DNA of 64,000 bases from Pontiella desulfatans (GCF_900890425.1 NZ_CAAHFG010000002.1:558001-622000), one strand, 5' to 3'; shown: positions 18,492-27,931, counted from the stretch's first letter. Notes: generated from the sequence alone by a model not told the origin. Numbers and translations: made by a program.

Positions 18492-19960
18492 AGAAAATGA
18501 ATACAAAACGGATTCGTCCGCTGACTGCAGGCTATGCGTTGTTGAGCGCAGGCTGTTTTTCCTTTATTACGAGCTCGTCTGACGCACAGGCGGATGCCCG
18601 CCAGCAACGGCCGAATATTCTACTGATTGTTTCTGATGATCACGGCTACGGGGACTGGGGCGATGCACTTAAAGATGCCTCAATGCCCAATCTCGACCGA
18701 CTGGCGGCATCCGGTATTCATTTCACGCAGGGTTATGTCTCTGCGCCGATCTGCTCGGCTTCGCGCCTTGGCCTGCTGACCGGTTGCTACCAGCAGCGGC
18801 TGGGAAACTTCTGGTACGGCGACGGGGGGATGGCGACCGATGAGTTTGTTTCCATGCCGGAGATCCTGCGCGAGGCAGGCTATGCCACCGCCATGATCGG
18901 TAAAGTTCATCTGCCGGGGGTGCAGCACGCCCGCAACTTCCCGCTTCATCACGGGTTCGATTATTTTTATGGTTTTGAAGGTGCGGCCAAGCACTACCTC
19001 CAGCATAACGCCGCCGCCCATGAGTCGTTTCAGGAAAAACTGCTCAAATATCACCCGGAGAAAAAGGGATATCCCATCGTTTTCAATCAACCGATGCAGG
19101 TGAATGATTCGCGGAAAGATCAGGAGGGCTTCAGTACGGAACTGTTCGGCGAGCAGGCGCGCAAGTTTATGGCGCAGGCCGATGAAAAACCGTTTTTTGT
19201 TCAGCTCTCATTCAACGCCGTTCACGACCAGACCTATCAGCTGCCGCCGGAATACCTGAAGGAGAGAGGGATTAAGCCGATTGCGGATTGGGACCCTGCG
19301 ATGCAGGATCCGAACACCTTTAATGATAAAGCTCTGCTGCCGGACTGCGCGGAGGCCCGCGACTACCTGCTCGGACAACTCAACTTCCTCGACATCGAAA
19401 TTGGACGGATTCTCGACTTCCTTGATGAACGTGGGTTGCGCAGAAACACGCTGGTGGTCTATGTTTCCGACAACGGCGGTTCGCTGGCCAACGGCTCGTT
19501 CAACACTCCGCTGGCAGGCGGCAAGTTTACTCTGTTCGAGGGCGGCATCCGTGTTCCGTTTATCATTTCACAGCCCGGAACCGTCCAGCAGGGAATGGTC
19601 TGCTCTAACCTTGTCACCTCACTCGATCTGCTGCCCACCTTTGCAAGCACCGCCGGCGTTGCGGCTCCGGAGCTTTGCGACGGGCTTGACCTGACTCCGC
19701 TTCTCACCGGAACCGATCTGTCTGTAGGACACCAGACGCTGTTCTGGGATGTCGGCCAGCAATTCGCCGTCCGCGCCGGCGACTGGAAACTGCGCTTTTC
19801 TGAAACCACCGGACGGAGCCGTTCTCCGGCCGGACTGGGATTCCAGTTAACCAATCTCCAAGACGATCCGGGCGAAAAGCAGAACCGGATTGAAGAGGAG
19901 CCGGAAAAAGCCGCCGAGCTCATGAAGCTCTACCGACACTGGCGTGCCGGTTTGGAATAG
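18488..19960 (+). CDS. Exported sulfatase (Cys-type, motif C-S-A-S-R)
   Basis: 490-aa type I sulfatase. An N-terminal signal segment (residues about 10-35) with LLSAGC hints at, but does not fully match, a lipobox. The alkaline-phosphatase-like fold is visible: metal-binding NILLIVSDDHGYGDWG near 43-58, the modification motif APICSASRLGLLTG with C89 as formylglycine precursor, KVHLPG, and VVYVSDNGG with the C-terminal metal site. The signature has Ala in place of the usual Pro (C-x-A-S-R), a variant known in Cys-type sulfatases and expected to be matured by an anSME-type or FGE enzyme encoded elsewhere. Residues around 410-480 form the usual C-terminal substrate-pocket subdomain. It starts inside the GH2 stop codon, so the two are co-expressed. 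The substrate is unknown. Confidence 0.9.
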   Translation: MKKMNTKRIRPLTAGYALLSAGCFSFITSSSDAQADARQQRPNILLIVSDDHGYGDWGDALKDASMPNLDRLAASGIHFTQGYVSAPICSASRLGLLTGCYQQRLGNFWYGDGGMATDEFVSMPEILREAGYATAMIGKVHLPGVQHARNFPLHHGFDYFYGFEGAAKHYLQHNAAAHESFQEKLLKYHPEKKGYPIVFNQPMQVNDSRKDQEGFSTELFGEQARKFMAQADEKPFFVQLSFNAVHDQTYQLPPEYLKERGIKPIADWDPAMQDPNTFNDKALLPDCAEARDYLLGQLNFLDIEIGRILDFLDERGLRRNTLVVYVSDNGGSLANGSFNTPLAGGKFTLFEGGIRVPFIISQPGTVQQGMVCSNLVTSLDLLPTFASTAGVAAPELCDGLDLTPLLTGTDLSVGHQTLFWDVGQQFAVRAGDWKLRFSETTGRSRSPAGLGFQLTNLQDDPGEKQNRIEEEPEKAAELMKLYRHWRAGLE

Positions 19961-20075
19961 AGTTTTTCGTTTTGCTGCCGTTACCCTCAACCAGGCAGGA
20001 TCGAGAAGGTTGTATGAATGTGCCGGGGAACGAAGATGGCGGCAACCATCACTTGATGGCATTTTTTAAAAATAG

Positions 20076-20089
20076 CGCATGTGCTTGCA
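20076..20089 (+). promoter_or_regulatory. LacI-type operator candidate, site 5
   Basis: CGCATGTGCTTGCA lies about 104 bp before the start of the PEP-CTERM gene, the same distance as site 4 from its gene. The interval 19961-20192 holds no ORF I would support; it contains this site and the promoter/leader shared with the 13360 gene. Confidence 0.7.
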
Positions 20090-20192
20090 TAGAGAAGATG
20101 TTGGTTTATTGCCGGCAGGAAAATACAATGATCCAGTCAATTAACAATGTGAATCAGGTATGGAATAAATGAACTGAACCGGGAGAAACAAA

Positions 20193-20927
20193 ATGAACAA
20201 AAAACAGTTGTCACTCATCGTTGCAATCGCACTGCTGACTGTCGGAGCTCAGGCCGCGCTGATTATCGACACGGGATTTAACGCTCTAACGGGAACGGAG
20301 TTCCCCCCGACGCTCGACAGCAATTCAATATTCCGCAACGGCGCTTACGATTCAACCGGTGACGGCTGGCTGGGCGGCCCCGGCATGCAGGGTACGGAAA
20401 CAACCGTTGACCCGGTTTCCCACGCTGTGACATTTGCGGCAGCAGGTTTTTCCGGTACAGCGGGAAATTGGTCAGATGCATTTGGGCAGGTGAATCTTGA
20501 TAATAAGGCGACTACCGGCTCTCAGACCTTTCAGGTTGTTGTCGATAATATCAATGCTAACGGGTTTGAGGCTCTGATGGAAATGCAGTTTTTCTATTTT
20601 AAAGGTACTGTGGAGACCGCCAACAACGGGATTGCTCTTAATGCAACCACTGTTGGTAGCTGGTGGGAACCCATTGGAACCGTTGTGTCGACCGGCACCA
20701 TTACATCCGAAGGAACCTACACGACTTCTGCCATCGATTTCGGGGCTGGTTATGATGTCATTGGATTTCGCGCCCAGTTTGTCGAGTTGAACAGCTCAAT
20801 TACATTTGAGGAAAGCATGACAATTTCCGACATCAGCGTGACGGCGGTTCCGGAGCCGACGATTATTGGAATGCTCGGGGTCGGCGCGCTGGCAACGATG
20901 TTGATTCGTCGCACGATTACCCGCTGA
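20193..20927 (+). CDS. PEP-CTERM sorting-domain protein
   Basis: 244 aa with a Sec signal peptide (1-21). A single beta-rich module is almost identical to the N-terminus of the 9246 hydrolase (the GTEFPPTL...SNSIFRNGAYDSTG stretch is shared almost base for base). The C-terminus has VPEP, a hydrophobic helix and a terminal RR-rich tail, the PEP-CTERM signal recognised by exosortase. Family knowledge: such proteins are sorted to the surface or extracellular matrix. It is the only protein in this locus with that signal. It probably heads a long unit with the genes at 21008, 25201 and 27932, separated from the first of these by a terminator that may allow partial read-through. Confidence 0.85.
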   Translation: MNKKQLSLIVAIALLTVGAQAALIIDTGFNALTGTEFPPTLDSNSIFRNGAYDSTGDGWLGGPGMQGTETTVDPVSHAVTFAAAGFSGTAGNWSDAFGQVNLDNKATTGSQTFQVVVDNINANGFEALMEMQFFYFKGTVETANNGIALNATTVGSWWEPIGTVVSTGTITSEGTYTTSAIDFGAGYDVIGFRAQFVELNSSITFEESMTISDISVTAVPEPTIIGMLGVGALATMLIRRTITR

Positions 20928-20960
20928 GGTTGATCTTTTTTTATCCGATTTTACCGGGGA

Positions 20961-20988
20961 AACCCGGTCCGCACGGGCCGGGTTTTGT
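20961..20988 (+). terminator. Terminator/attenuator after the PEP-CTERM gene
   Basis: aacccggtcc (20961-20970) pairs with gggccgggtt (20975-20984) over 10 bp with one G-U pair and a gcac loop, followed by a T-rich run. It lies between the stop at 20927 and the ATG at 21008. No operator copy or clear promoter follows, so partial read-through into the hydrolase gene is likely. Confidence 0.8.
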
Positions 20989-21007
20989 TATACTACTGAA
21001 TGCAATC

Positions 21008-24000
21008 ATGAAAAACAAAAAGTCAAGTTGCAGGAGGACAGCAGTCGCTGTTCTGGCCATGAGCTTCTGTGTCGGAATCGCACGGGCTGAATTTACTCCG
21101 ATCGGCCCCGGCGACAACCTCGGTCTGCCTTATGCGGCCTGTCATCCACCTGGCCTGACTTATTATACGCCCGGCCCTTTTGCCAATTTGCTGTGGAGCT
21201 GTGGCTCGCTTTGGAATCCGGTCGGCAACTGGAAGGACAAGGCGACGGGCGCTGACATTCGCCGCACACTGGATGTCAGTGGAACGGTAATTGCCGGCAG
21301 TCAGATTGATCGTTCCGGCAACCCGCAATATCTGGTTCCTGGACAGGTGATGAATGCTCTGCTGACTATTCAATCCGATGCGCTGCTTGATGGGCATCAT
21401 GTATACGTCGGCAAGATGGCGCTGACGTGGGAGGGTTGCGCAGACATCCGCTTAAAGATCACAGGAACGCAGGTGACCGGCTCGACTTCCGGGCTGGAAA
21501 CGAACGGACGCCGGGAATGGATTGCCTCGCAGACTCAGGGGGCGATGTATGTAGAGATTTACGGCATCGATACCAACAACCCGCCGCACAATATCTGCCT
21601 GTGGGCGCCAGATCCGGCCGACTGGAACAACTCCACACTGGAGGGCAAGCTGCTGCATCCTTCAATGGAAGCCCGTTTACAGGATGCCGACTGGGGCTAT
21701 GTGCGCTATATGGATCTTCAGTCCACCATCATGACCCGCGAAAAAGAGTGGCAGGATCGCCGCCTGCCGACGGACTGCTTTCAGGTCGGTCCGATCAACA
21801 CCATCATTCCGGCCACGCCGTGGACCGTGGAAAAAATGAGTTCGGTCGGCATGGCGTATGAGCACATCATTCGCATGTGCAACGAAACGCAGATTGATCC
21901 ATGGATCTGCGTGCCGTTCGATGCTTCCCCGGCTTATATGACCAACATGGCCAACCTGTTCATGTATGGCTCGGACGGGGAGTATCCATACACATCCGCC
22001 GTCACCAATCCGGCCTATCCACCGCTCGACAGCAATCTGAAAATCTACCTCGAATTTGCCAATGAGGTGTGGAACTACCGGCAGGATGATTTGCTGGCAG
22101 ATCGGGGGGTATTGAACAATGGGCAATATGCGGCACAGAAGTTTTCAGACACCTGGGAGGTTTTCGAGTCGGTTCTGGGAACCAATCGCATTGTGCGTGC
22201 GGCGGCGGTCTGGACGGCCAACGGCAACGGCTTTACCACCGACCTGCTGAATGAGCTTTACGGCAACTCCTCGTTATTGAAGCCGGAAGTGATTGCTGGA
22301 ACCACCTATTTCGGCAGCGGCATCCAGAACTGGGTCTGGGAGCAGATTCTGGAAACCAATGCGCCGCCAGACTCCTACTGGACCAGTGCACAGTTCACCA
22401 ACGACATGCACACGGCGTTTGATCAGTGGGAACGGCTGGCTATGACCGGTATTAAGTATGGCGGAGATACCGGCCCCGACAAGCTGGACGCCCAAGGGAT
22501 ACCGGATTATCTGCGCGATTTCTGCTACAGCAAAAACGTTCCGCTGGTCTGTTACGAAGGCGGGCCGTCGATCTATACCGATTCAATCGATAAATCGACG
22601 AATCCGGATGGTGTTGCACTGACCGACTTCATGATTGCTATGAACGCTCATCCCCGTATGGCGGAAATCTACGACCTGCAGCTGCAGATGGCCAAAGAGG
22701 ATGGGCTCTACAGCCATATGCCGTTCCTTTTGTATGAAGAATGGGGAAAGTTCGGGCAGTGGGGCCATCTGGAATCACTTCATGACGATCCGGATAAAGC
22801 GGTGAAATACAGCTATATTCTGGATTTTATCGACGAATGTAAAAACGAAGTCCGGCACGTCTACGATCCGCTCAACAATGTGCCGTCTTTTACAACCGCC
22901 GAGGAGCTACCCTATATTCTGCAGGGACTGCCCTGCAACCTGCAGATCCAAACAACCGGTGGTGATGGCGCACGCTCGAATAAAGTCATTGCGGCGCTGC
23001 TGCCCGACGGTCTCAGCATCGACTCCGACTTCCGCATCACCGGCACCTCGACCGAGACCGGTGATTTCCACCTCTACCTGCGGGTGACCGACAGCGACGG
23101 CGACCCGGCCTGGAGCTTCTTTCGGTTGACTGTTTTGGAGGCAACAATCGGGCTTCCGCTGCTCGAGTGGGAATTTCTGAACGCAGACGAGCTCAATGCC
23201 CGTACGAATGCGTTTCAGGAGCCCGGCAGCACCTACAATGCCGGCAATATGATGAGCAGCTCGGTCGGAATCGGACCCGGCCTTGAAGACCGCGACAACA
23301 GCCTGTACAACGATGATGCCTACACCGTTCTTTCGGCGAATTCCTCGTCCATGGACACCAATGCTTACATCCATTGGACTGTGCAGCCGCAGAGTGAACA
23401 AATAATGCATCTCTACAGCTTATATTTCGGCATCACCGGAACCAGTACCACCGACGACTTCCATCTGGAACTTCAATACAGTCTGGACGGGTTCGCAACG
23501 ACAGGCACCGTTGTGGCGCTTCCGACAAACACATTTGTCGGCGGAGGAAACACCGCCGCCGGGATCCCGGTTTCTGTCCCGTTGACTGCATATTCCGAAT
23601 TACAGAATTGCGACCAGCCGGTAGAGTTCCGCCTCTACATATGGGGGCTTGATAGCGCTTATGCCCGGATCAATTTCGGCAAACTAAGCAGTTTAACCGG
23701 TGATGAAACCGACCTGCGAGTATCCGGTCTTGTGTCCGATGTCGGGCTGCCTCCTTTCGCGCCGTCCAGCCTGAGTGTGACTTCAGTCAATGCATCCACA
23801 CTGTCGCTGTCATGGGTCGACAACGCATTCAATGAAAACGGATTTAACATTGAGCGTAAAAGCGGAACAAACGTATTTTCACAGATTGCTGTGACGGGGA
23901 TGAACAGCGCCGGTTACATCGATTCCGGACTGATGGCGGGGACAACCTATACTTACCGTTTACAGGCCTTTAACGATACCGGAGACTCCGGCTACTCCAA

Positions 24001-25144
24001 CGAGGCTTCCGGCATGCCGGAGGTGAAAGTGATCTCGACGAACATCATTTTTGACGGCCTGTCGGATGCAGTGTTCAAAGCTACAAGTGACAACAACACC
24101 GTTTCGTTGGCCAGCGCCGGCGGCACGCACACGTTACTCAACAGTAGCGCAGGTGATCAGGATGCGTATATCTTTGGAAACTTTTCGGAAACCGTGCTGA
24201 CGAATGAGGGCGAATCGATTACACTTTCTTTCACCGTCAACAACATGCCGGATAATGCCGGTATGCGCTTTGTTCTGGCTGGTGCTCGCGGCGTAAACCT
24301 GACGACCGCCGATGCGGCAGCCGCAATGTTCGCGCGCTCTTACGCTTCGTACGGAATCGATAAAAAAGTCGATAACATCAGTGCCGACTTTTTTAACTAT
24401 GACGGCGGATCCGCTGGCAACACGATTGCAGACCGGCCTCTTTTAGGCGACACCAGCAGCAAGATCGGTTCCTGGAGTTCAGGAATTGGCGGGGATCGTT
24501 TCGACAACGGCGATACCGTCGATTTTACCTTGACCATCACTCGTGAGGCCGAGGCCTTCAATGTGGCCGGAACCATGGATGTGACCGAAGGCAGCGGCGT
24601 TCAGGCCATGACAGGCTTCTCTTTTACGCCGGTGGCCGGTAATAACGACCTTTTGCCCTCCGATGCATTCACCACGTTTGGGGTCGGTTGTCAGGGTTAT
24701 GCGGCGCAGCAGCTCGACGCCGGCAGCTCGCTCTCCATTTCCGGCATCACAGTGATGCATACCGCTGCCGGCGGGTCGGATGACAGCGACACGGATGGAC
24801 TGCCCGACAGTTGGGAAACCCTTTACTTCGGCGGGTCTACCAACGCCAACCCGGCAGCAACTGCCGCCAATGGAATCAATACTGTACTCGAAACCTACAT
24901 TGCCGGCATCAATCCAACGAACCCGGCTGCACTGTTTTGGATTTCTGACTTCAGCTCTCTAACTTCCGAAACCACTCTGCAGTGGCAGAATGTTTCCGGC
25001 CGCATCTATACTGTGTATTGGACCTCGAATTTATTGAGCGGTTTCCAGACTTTGGGAACCAACAACACCGGAATCTTCACAGATTCGGTGCATAGCGCCG
25101 GTTCAGAGGGGTTTTATAAAATTGATGTGGGGCTTGCACCGTAA
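21008..25144 (+). CDS. Giant secreted multimodular glycoside hydrolase, paralog of the 3904 protein
   Basis: 1378 aa from the ATG at 21008 (MKNKKSSCRRTAVAVLAM), chosen because it begins a proper signal peptide ending GIARA; the frame extends upstream through the terminator but without one. Layout: catalytic-type domain at about 30-620 with E353 (LEFANEVWNY) and E517 (CYEGGPSIY); He_PIG-like Ig domain at about 623-712; beta-sandwich module at 715-910; FnIII at about 915-1008; module A at 1015-1260; TSP3-like linker (DSDTDGLPDSWE); and the short C-terminal module ending FYKIDVGLAP. Compared with the 3904 protein, module A has moved from the N- to the C-terminal side and the LamG/Ser-linker tail is replaced. 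Probably a retaining glycosidase of the same unassigned family. Confidence 0.8.
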   Translation: MKNKKSSCRRTAVAVLAMSFCVGIARAEFTPIGPGDNLGLPYAACHPPGLTYYTPGPFANLLWSCGSLWNPVGNWKDKATGADIRRTLDVSGTVIAGSQIDRSGNPQYLVPGQVMNALLTIQSDALLDGHHVYVGKMALTWEGCADIRLKITGTQVTGSTSGLETNGRREWIASQTQGAMYVEIYGIDTNNPPHNICLWAPDPADWNNSTLEGKLLHPSMEARLQDADWGYVRYMDLQSTIMTREKEWQDRRLPTDCFQVGPINTIIPATPWTVEKMSSVGMAYEHIIRMCNETQIDPWICVPFDASPAYMTNMANLFMYGSDGEYPYTSAVTNPAYPPLDSNLKIYLEFANEVWNYRQDDLLADRGVLNNGQYAAQKFSDTWEVFESVLGTNRIVRAAAVWTANGNGFTTDLLNELYGNSSLLKPEVIAGTTYFGSGIQNWVWEQILETNAPPDSYWTSAQFTNDMHTAFDQWERLAMTGIKYGGDTGPDKLDAQGIPDYLRDFCYSKNVPLVCYEGGPSIYTDSIDKSTNPDGVALTDFMIAMNAHPRMAEIYDLQLQMAKEDGLYSHMPFLLYEEWGKFGQWGHLESLHDDPDKAVKYSYILDFIDECKNEVRHVYDPLNNVPSFTTAEELPYILQGLPCNLQIQTTGGDGARSNKVIAALLPDGLSIDSDFRITGTSTETGDFHLYLRVTDSDGDPAWSFFRLTVLEATIGLPLLEWEFLNADELNARTNAFQEPGSTYNAGNMMSSSVGIGPGLEDRDNSLYNDDAYTVLSANSSSMDTNAYIHWTVQPQSEQIMHLYSLYFGITGTSTTDDFHLELQYSLDGFATTGTVVALPTNTFVGGGNTAAGIPVSVPLTAYSELQNCDQPVEFRLYIWGLDSAYARINFGKLSSLTGDETDLRVSGLVSDVGLPPFAPSSLSVTSVNASTLSLSWVDNAFNENGFNIERKSGTNVFSQIAVTGMNSAGYIDSGLMAGTTYTYRLQAFNDTGDSGYSNEASGMPEVKVISTNIIFDGLSDAVFKATSDNNTVSLASAGGTHTLLNSSAGDQDAYIFGNFSETVLTNEGESITLSFTVNNMPDNAGMRFVLAGARGVNLTTADAAAAMFARSYASYGIDKKVDNISADFFNYDGGSAGNTIADRPLLGDTSSKIGSWSSGIGGDRFDNGDTVDFTLTITREAEAFNVAGTMDVTEGSGVQAMTGFSFTPVAGNNDLLPSDAFTTFGVGCQGYAAQQLDAGSSLSISGITVMHTAAGGSDDSDTDGLPDSWETLYFGGSTNANPAATAANGINTVLETYIAGINPTNPAALFWISDFSSLTSETTLQWQNVSGRIYTVYWTSNLLSGFQTLGTNNTGIFTDSVHSAGSEGFYKIDVGLAP
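21110..23140 (+). repeat. Copy 2 of the ~2.1-kb direct paralogous repeat
   Basis: Homologous to 4699-6760 in DNA and protein across the catalytic and He_PIG-like domains. The two copies are about 16.4 kb apart in the same orientation, so they are a substrate for homologous recombination or gene conversion. Confidence 0.85.
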
Positions 25145-25200
25145 TGTTTCCAAACATTGGAAAGTTCCACTGGTTGGAAAAGAAATAGAGAGAAGACTAA

Positions 25201-27912
25201 ATGAAAAAACTGACATATATTTTTGGCCTGTTCGTATTAATCCCTTTGCTGGGCAGCGCACAGACCCGTATAACCGTGACCCCCGCAGTTGTTCGCAGCG
25301 CGACAGAGTTCGAGCCGCTGGGGTTGAATAATTTTGGAGATATCGGCGGCATGTCCGCTTCGAGTGGCAACATCATCCGGCAGGGTGGCTTTGAACTGGC
25401 TCACATGCGGGATCTTTACCGGGTGATCGAATCCGGAAAAGACAAGGGGTATCAGTGGATCACGCTCGATGGCCCCAGTACCTCTAACTGGCTCAAATAC
25501 AATACGGGTGCCTACAGCGGTGCACGGATGCGTGCCTACCGTTTTCTGGATGCCGGAGGCGCGAGCCTTCCGTATAAAGAGGCGAAGGTTGATGGCGGCA
25601 GAATTCTCGACATAAAAAATGTAGCGCAGGTCCGTCCGCTTTTTGACGGAAAGGTGCTGCCGAAAAACACCCCCGGATTCCCGGACGGCGGCTGGCTGGC
25701 CGATTCGGGTGTGGCCGATTTCAACGATTGGAAGGCCAAGTCGAAATCGGAGCAGGCGGAAATCAAAAAAGGGTGGAGAGTCTATTATGATGCGGATGTG
25801 CCGTTGCAGATGGACGACGTTGTTATTTTTGAACAAGAGGTTCTTTGGCCGGATCCGCACGATTTTCATCCGCGAGTGAGAGGCAATGGGGTTTCGTTGG
25901 ACTGGAGCAATGTTGTTGGGACTTCACGTTTAGTCCCCGTTCCCGAAGAGATGCCGGAAGAGGTGGATTTCGGCAAGAGCGTTTGTCGGATTACGCCCGA
26001 AAACGGTGTGGCGCAACTGTGGTACAAATTATTCACCGCCACCGGACGCAAGGATGCCCGCTGGTACGGTCAGCTGGATGAAGGCGTAATCTATCGCTAT
26101 GAAGCATGGGTAAAAGTCGACGGTGCTAAAAGCGGACGTGTTCGTCTCGGACTTGGCGGCAACACCCCCGGGGGATGGCAGACCGGCTATTTCGGTGCCG
26201 CCATCGGACAGGATTTCGAGGCGCAAGATGACTGGACGCTGGTCGGCTTTGAGTTCACCGCGCCCGTAACTCCCGAAAATGGAGGGATCGAAGGAGCTGT
26301 TCTGCGGTACGTCGGCGAAGGAGATCTGCTGGTGGATAATGTAAAGCTTCAGCCGGTGTACAGCCGCGGCGATGCAGAAAAGCCGTTTGTGATTAACCAG
26401 CGACTGCTTAAAACCTTGATGGATAACCAGCCCGCCACCGGACGCAAGGGTGCACTCCGTGCGTGGTCGGGCCTGAATCAGGCATCGATGGACGACTTGT
26501 TGCGCTGGTCGGCTCCGTCTGAATTGAAACTTCAGAGCGGCATTGTAATGACAGATGTCAACGAGCGACCGGTCTTTCCGAAGACCCTCACCATTCTGGA
26601 AGCGACCGGCGACAGTCCGGAAACGCGGATGGTGCCATGGCTGATCGGTCAGGTCACCCACAGCCCTGAAGAGTATTGCCAGCTGGTGGAGTACCTCGCC
26701 GCATCTTACGACCCGGCTGTGGACAGCCCGGAGAGCAAACCATACGCCTACCGCCGAACCCTGCATCGCGGGCATCTGCGCCCCTGGACGGATGACTTCC
26801 GCGAAATCATCATCGAATTCGGCAACGAAAACTGGCACAACCGTAAAATGCCAGAGTGGATCGGGGTGGGGCGCTGGGGAACTGTACATCAGGGAGGTCC
26901 CGAGATGGGCGTCTTCACCCGCTACCTCGCCGAAGAAATGCGCCAGAGCCCCTATTGGGATGAAACGAAGTTCAAAATAAACGTCGGCGGCAACTATACC
27001 GCCGGAGTCAATGCCGATGGATCCGTGAAAGGCTACGGACAGGAAGCCGTGCAGACGGCGGGCGATACGGCGGACTATCACAGCCACGCGACCTACATTG
27101 GTCCGCGCTGGGAAACCGGCGAGAGTAGTCAGACATCCATCGACGATGCGGGGGTTCAGAAAACTCTTTTTGCATACCGCCCTGTGAAGCACAACGAGTG
27201 GCAGTTGCAGGCTGACGCCCATGAGCAGCTCAAAAAACTTGGATTCGATGTCAAAATGACCGCCTATGAAGGTGGCCCGTCCGGCTTTGGCTTGCGCGCT
27301 AAAACGCCGGAAGAGGAATTTGCCGGTGAATACTACGGCAAGTCGTATGCCATGGGTACCGCGATGCTCGATGCATGGCTTGATGCGTGGAGCAAGGGAT
27401 GGACCCACCAGTGTTACCTCAACTTCGGACAGGGGCAATGGTGGAACAGCCACACCCCCATCGCCCAGGGTCACCGCCCGTCACCCGGCTTCCTGATCCA
27501 GACGCTCATTAACCAAACCATTGCCAATCGTGACATGCTCACTACCACGGTCATTGCTTCGCCGACTATGGAGTTCATTGAGGCTCCGCCCAAGTGGAAT
27601 AAAAACGCGTCTCCGGTCGCGCATCAGGTTGATACCATTCAGGCGCACAGCTTTGGGGATGGCCGTGTGGTTGTCGTCGCCATTTCCAACCTGAGTCTGG
27701 ATCAGGCGCAGCCAGTAGAGATCGATTTGCCCTTTAAGCAGACCTTGTCGATCACGCAACACACACTGAAGGGGGATCCGCGCGACACCAACATGGATGA
27801 TCTTAAAGTGGAGCTGACCTCACGGAAGCTTTCGGCTGATCAGCTTAAAAACGGCCAGTTCCGGACCGAGATTGCCGCCGGTAGTCCCGTCGTATTCGTA
27901 TTTGAAAAATAA
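25201..27912 (+). CDS. Secreted glycoside hydrolase, distant relative of the 3904/21008 catalytic domain
   Basis: 903 aa with a signal peptide (1-20, ending GSAQ). Residues about 20-235 contain a conserved N-terminal region; about 240-395 look like a carbohydrate-binding beta-sandwich (WYGQLDEGVIYRYEAWVKV ... LLVDNVKLQPV). The rest is a barrel with E543 in IIIEFGNENWHN as acid/base candidate and E690 in TAYEGGPSGFG as nucleophile candidate, followed by a C-terminal beta domain (VVVVAISNLSLDQAQPVEI). The pair of motifs matches the EFANEVWN and YEGGPS motifs of the giant proteins, which argues for one clan GH-A-like family despite low overall similarity. It starts 56 bp after the 21008 gene stop with no terminator between, and the sulfatase start follows by 19 bp, so these genes form an operon. 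Confidence 0.75.
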   Translation: MKKLTYIFGLFVLIPLLGSAQTRITVTPAVVRSATEFEPLGLNNFGDIGGMSASSGNIIRQGGFELAHMRDLYRVIESGKDKGYQWITLDGPSTSNWLKYNTGAYSGARMRAYRFLDAGGASLPYKEAKVDGGRILDIKNVAQVRPLFDGKVLPKNTPGFPDGGWLADSGVADFNDWKAKSKSEQAEIKKGWRVYYDADVPLQMDDVVIFEQEVLWPDPHDFHPRVRGNGVSLDWSNVVGTSRLVPVPEEMPEEVDFGKSVCRITPENGVAQLWYKLFTATGRKDARWYGQLDEGVIYRYEAWVKVDGAKSGRVRLGLGGNTPGGWQTGYFGAAIGQDFEAQDDWTLVGFEFTAPVTPENGGIEGAVLRYVGEGDLLVDNVKLQPVYSRGDAEKPFVINQRLLKTLMDNQPATGRKGALRAWSGLNQASMDDLLRWSAPSELKLQSGIVMTDVNERPVFPKTLTILEATGDSPETRMVPWLIGQVTHSPEEYCQLVEYLAASYDPAVDSPESKPYAYRRTLHRGHLRPWTDDFREIIIEFGNENWHNRKMPEWIGVGRWGTVHQGGPEMGVFTRYLAEEMRQSPYWDETKFKINVGGNYTAGVNADGSVKGYGQEAVQTAGDTADYHSHATYIGPRWETGESSQTSIDDAGVQKTLFAYRPVKHNEWQLQADAHEQLKKLGFDVKMTAYEGGPSGFGLRAKTPEEEFAGEYYGKSYAMGTAMLDAWLDAWSKGWTHQCYLNFGQGQWWNSHTPIAQGHRPSPGFLIQTLINQTIANRDMLTTTVIASPTMEFIEAPPKWNKNASPVAHQVDTIQAHSFGDGRVVVVAISNLSLDQAQPVEIDLPFKQTLSITQHTLKGDPRDTNMDDLKVELTSRKLSADQLKNGQFRTEIAAGSPVVFVFEK

Positions 27913-27931
27913 CGCCAGTTTGAAGCACAGT

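Noticed and set aside
26029-27474. A 481-codon open frame antisense to the 25201 hydrolase
   Set aside because: No domain, no ribosome site, and the opposite strand has a signal peptide and conserved catalytic motifs; it is a composition shadow. The same applies to long antisense frames at 4432-5244, 5758-6381, 17523-18461 and 62884-63813.
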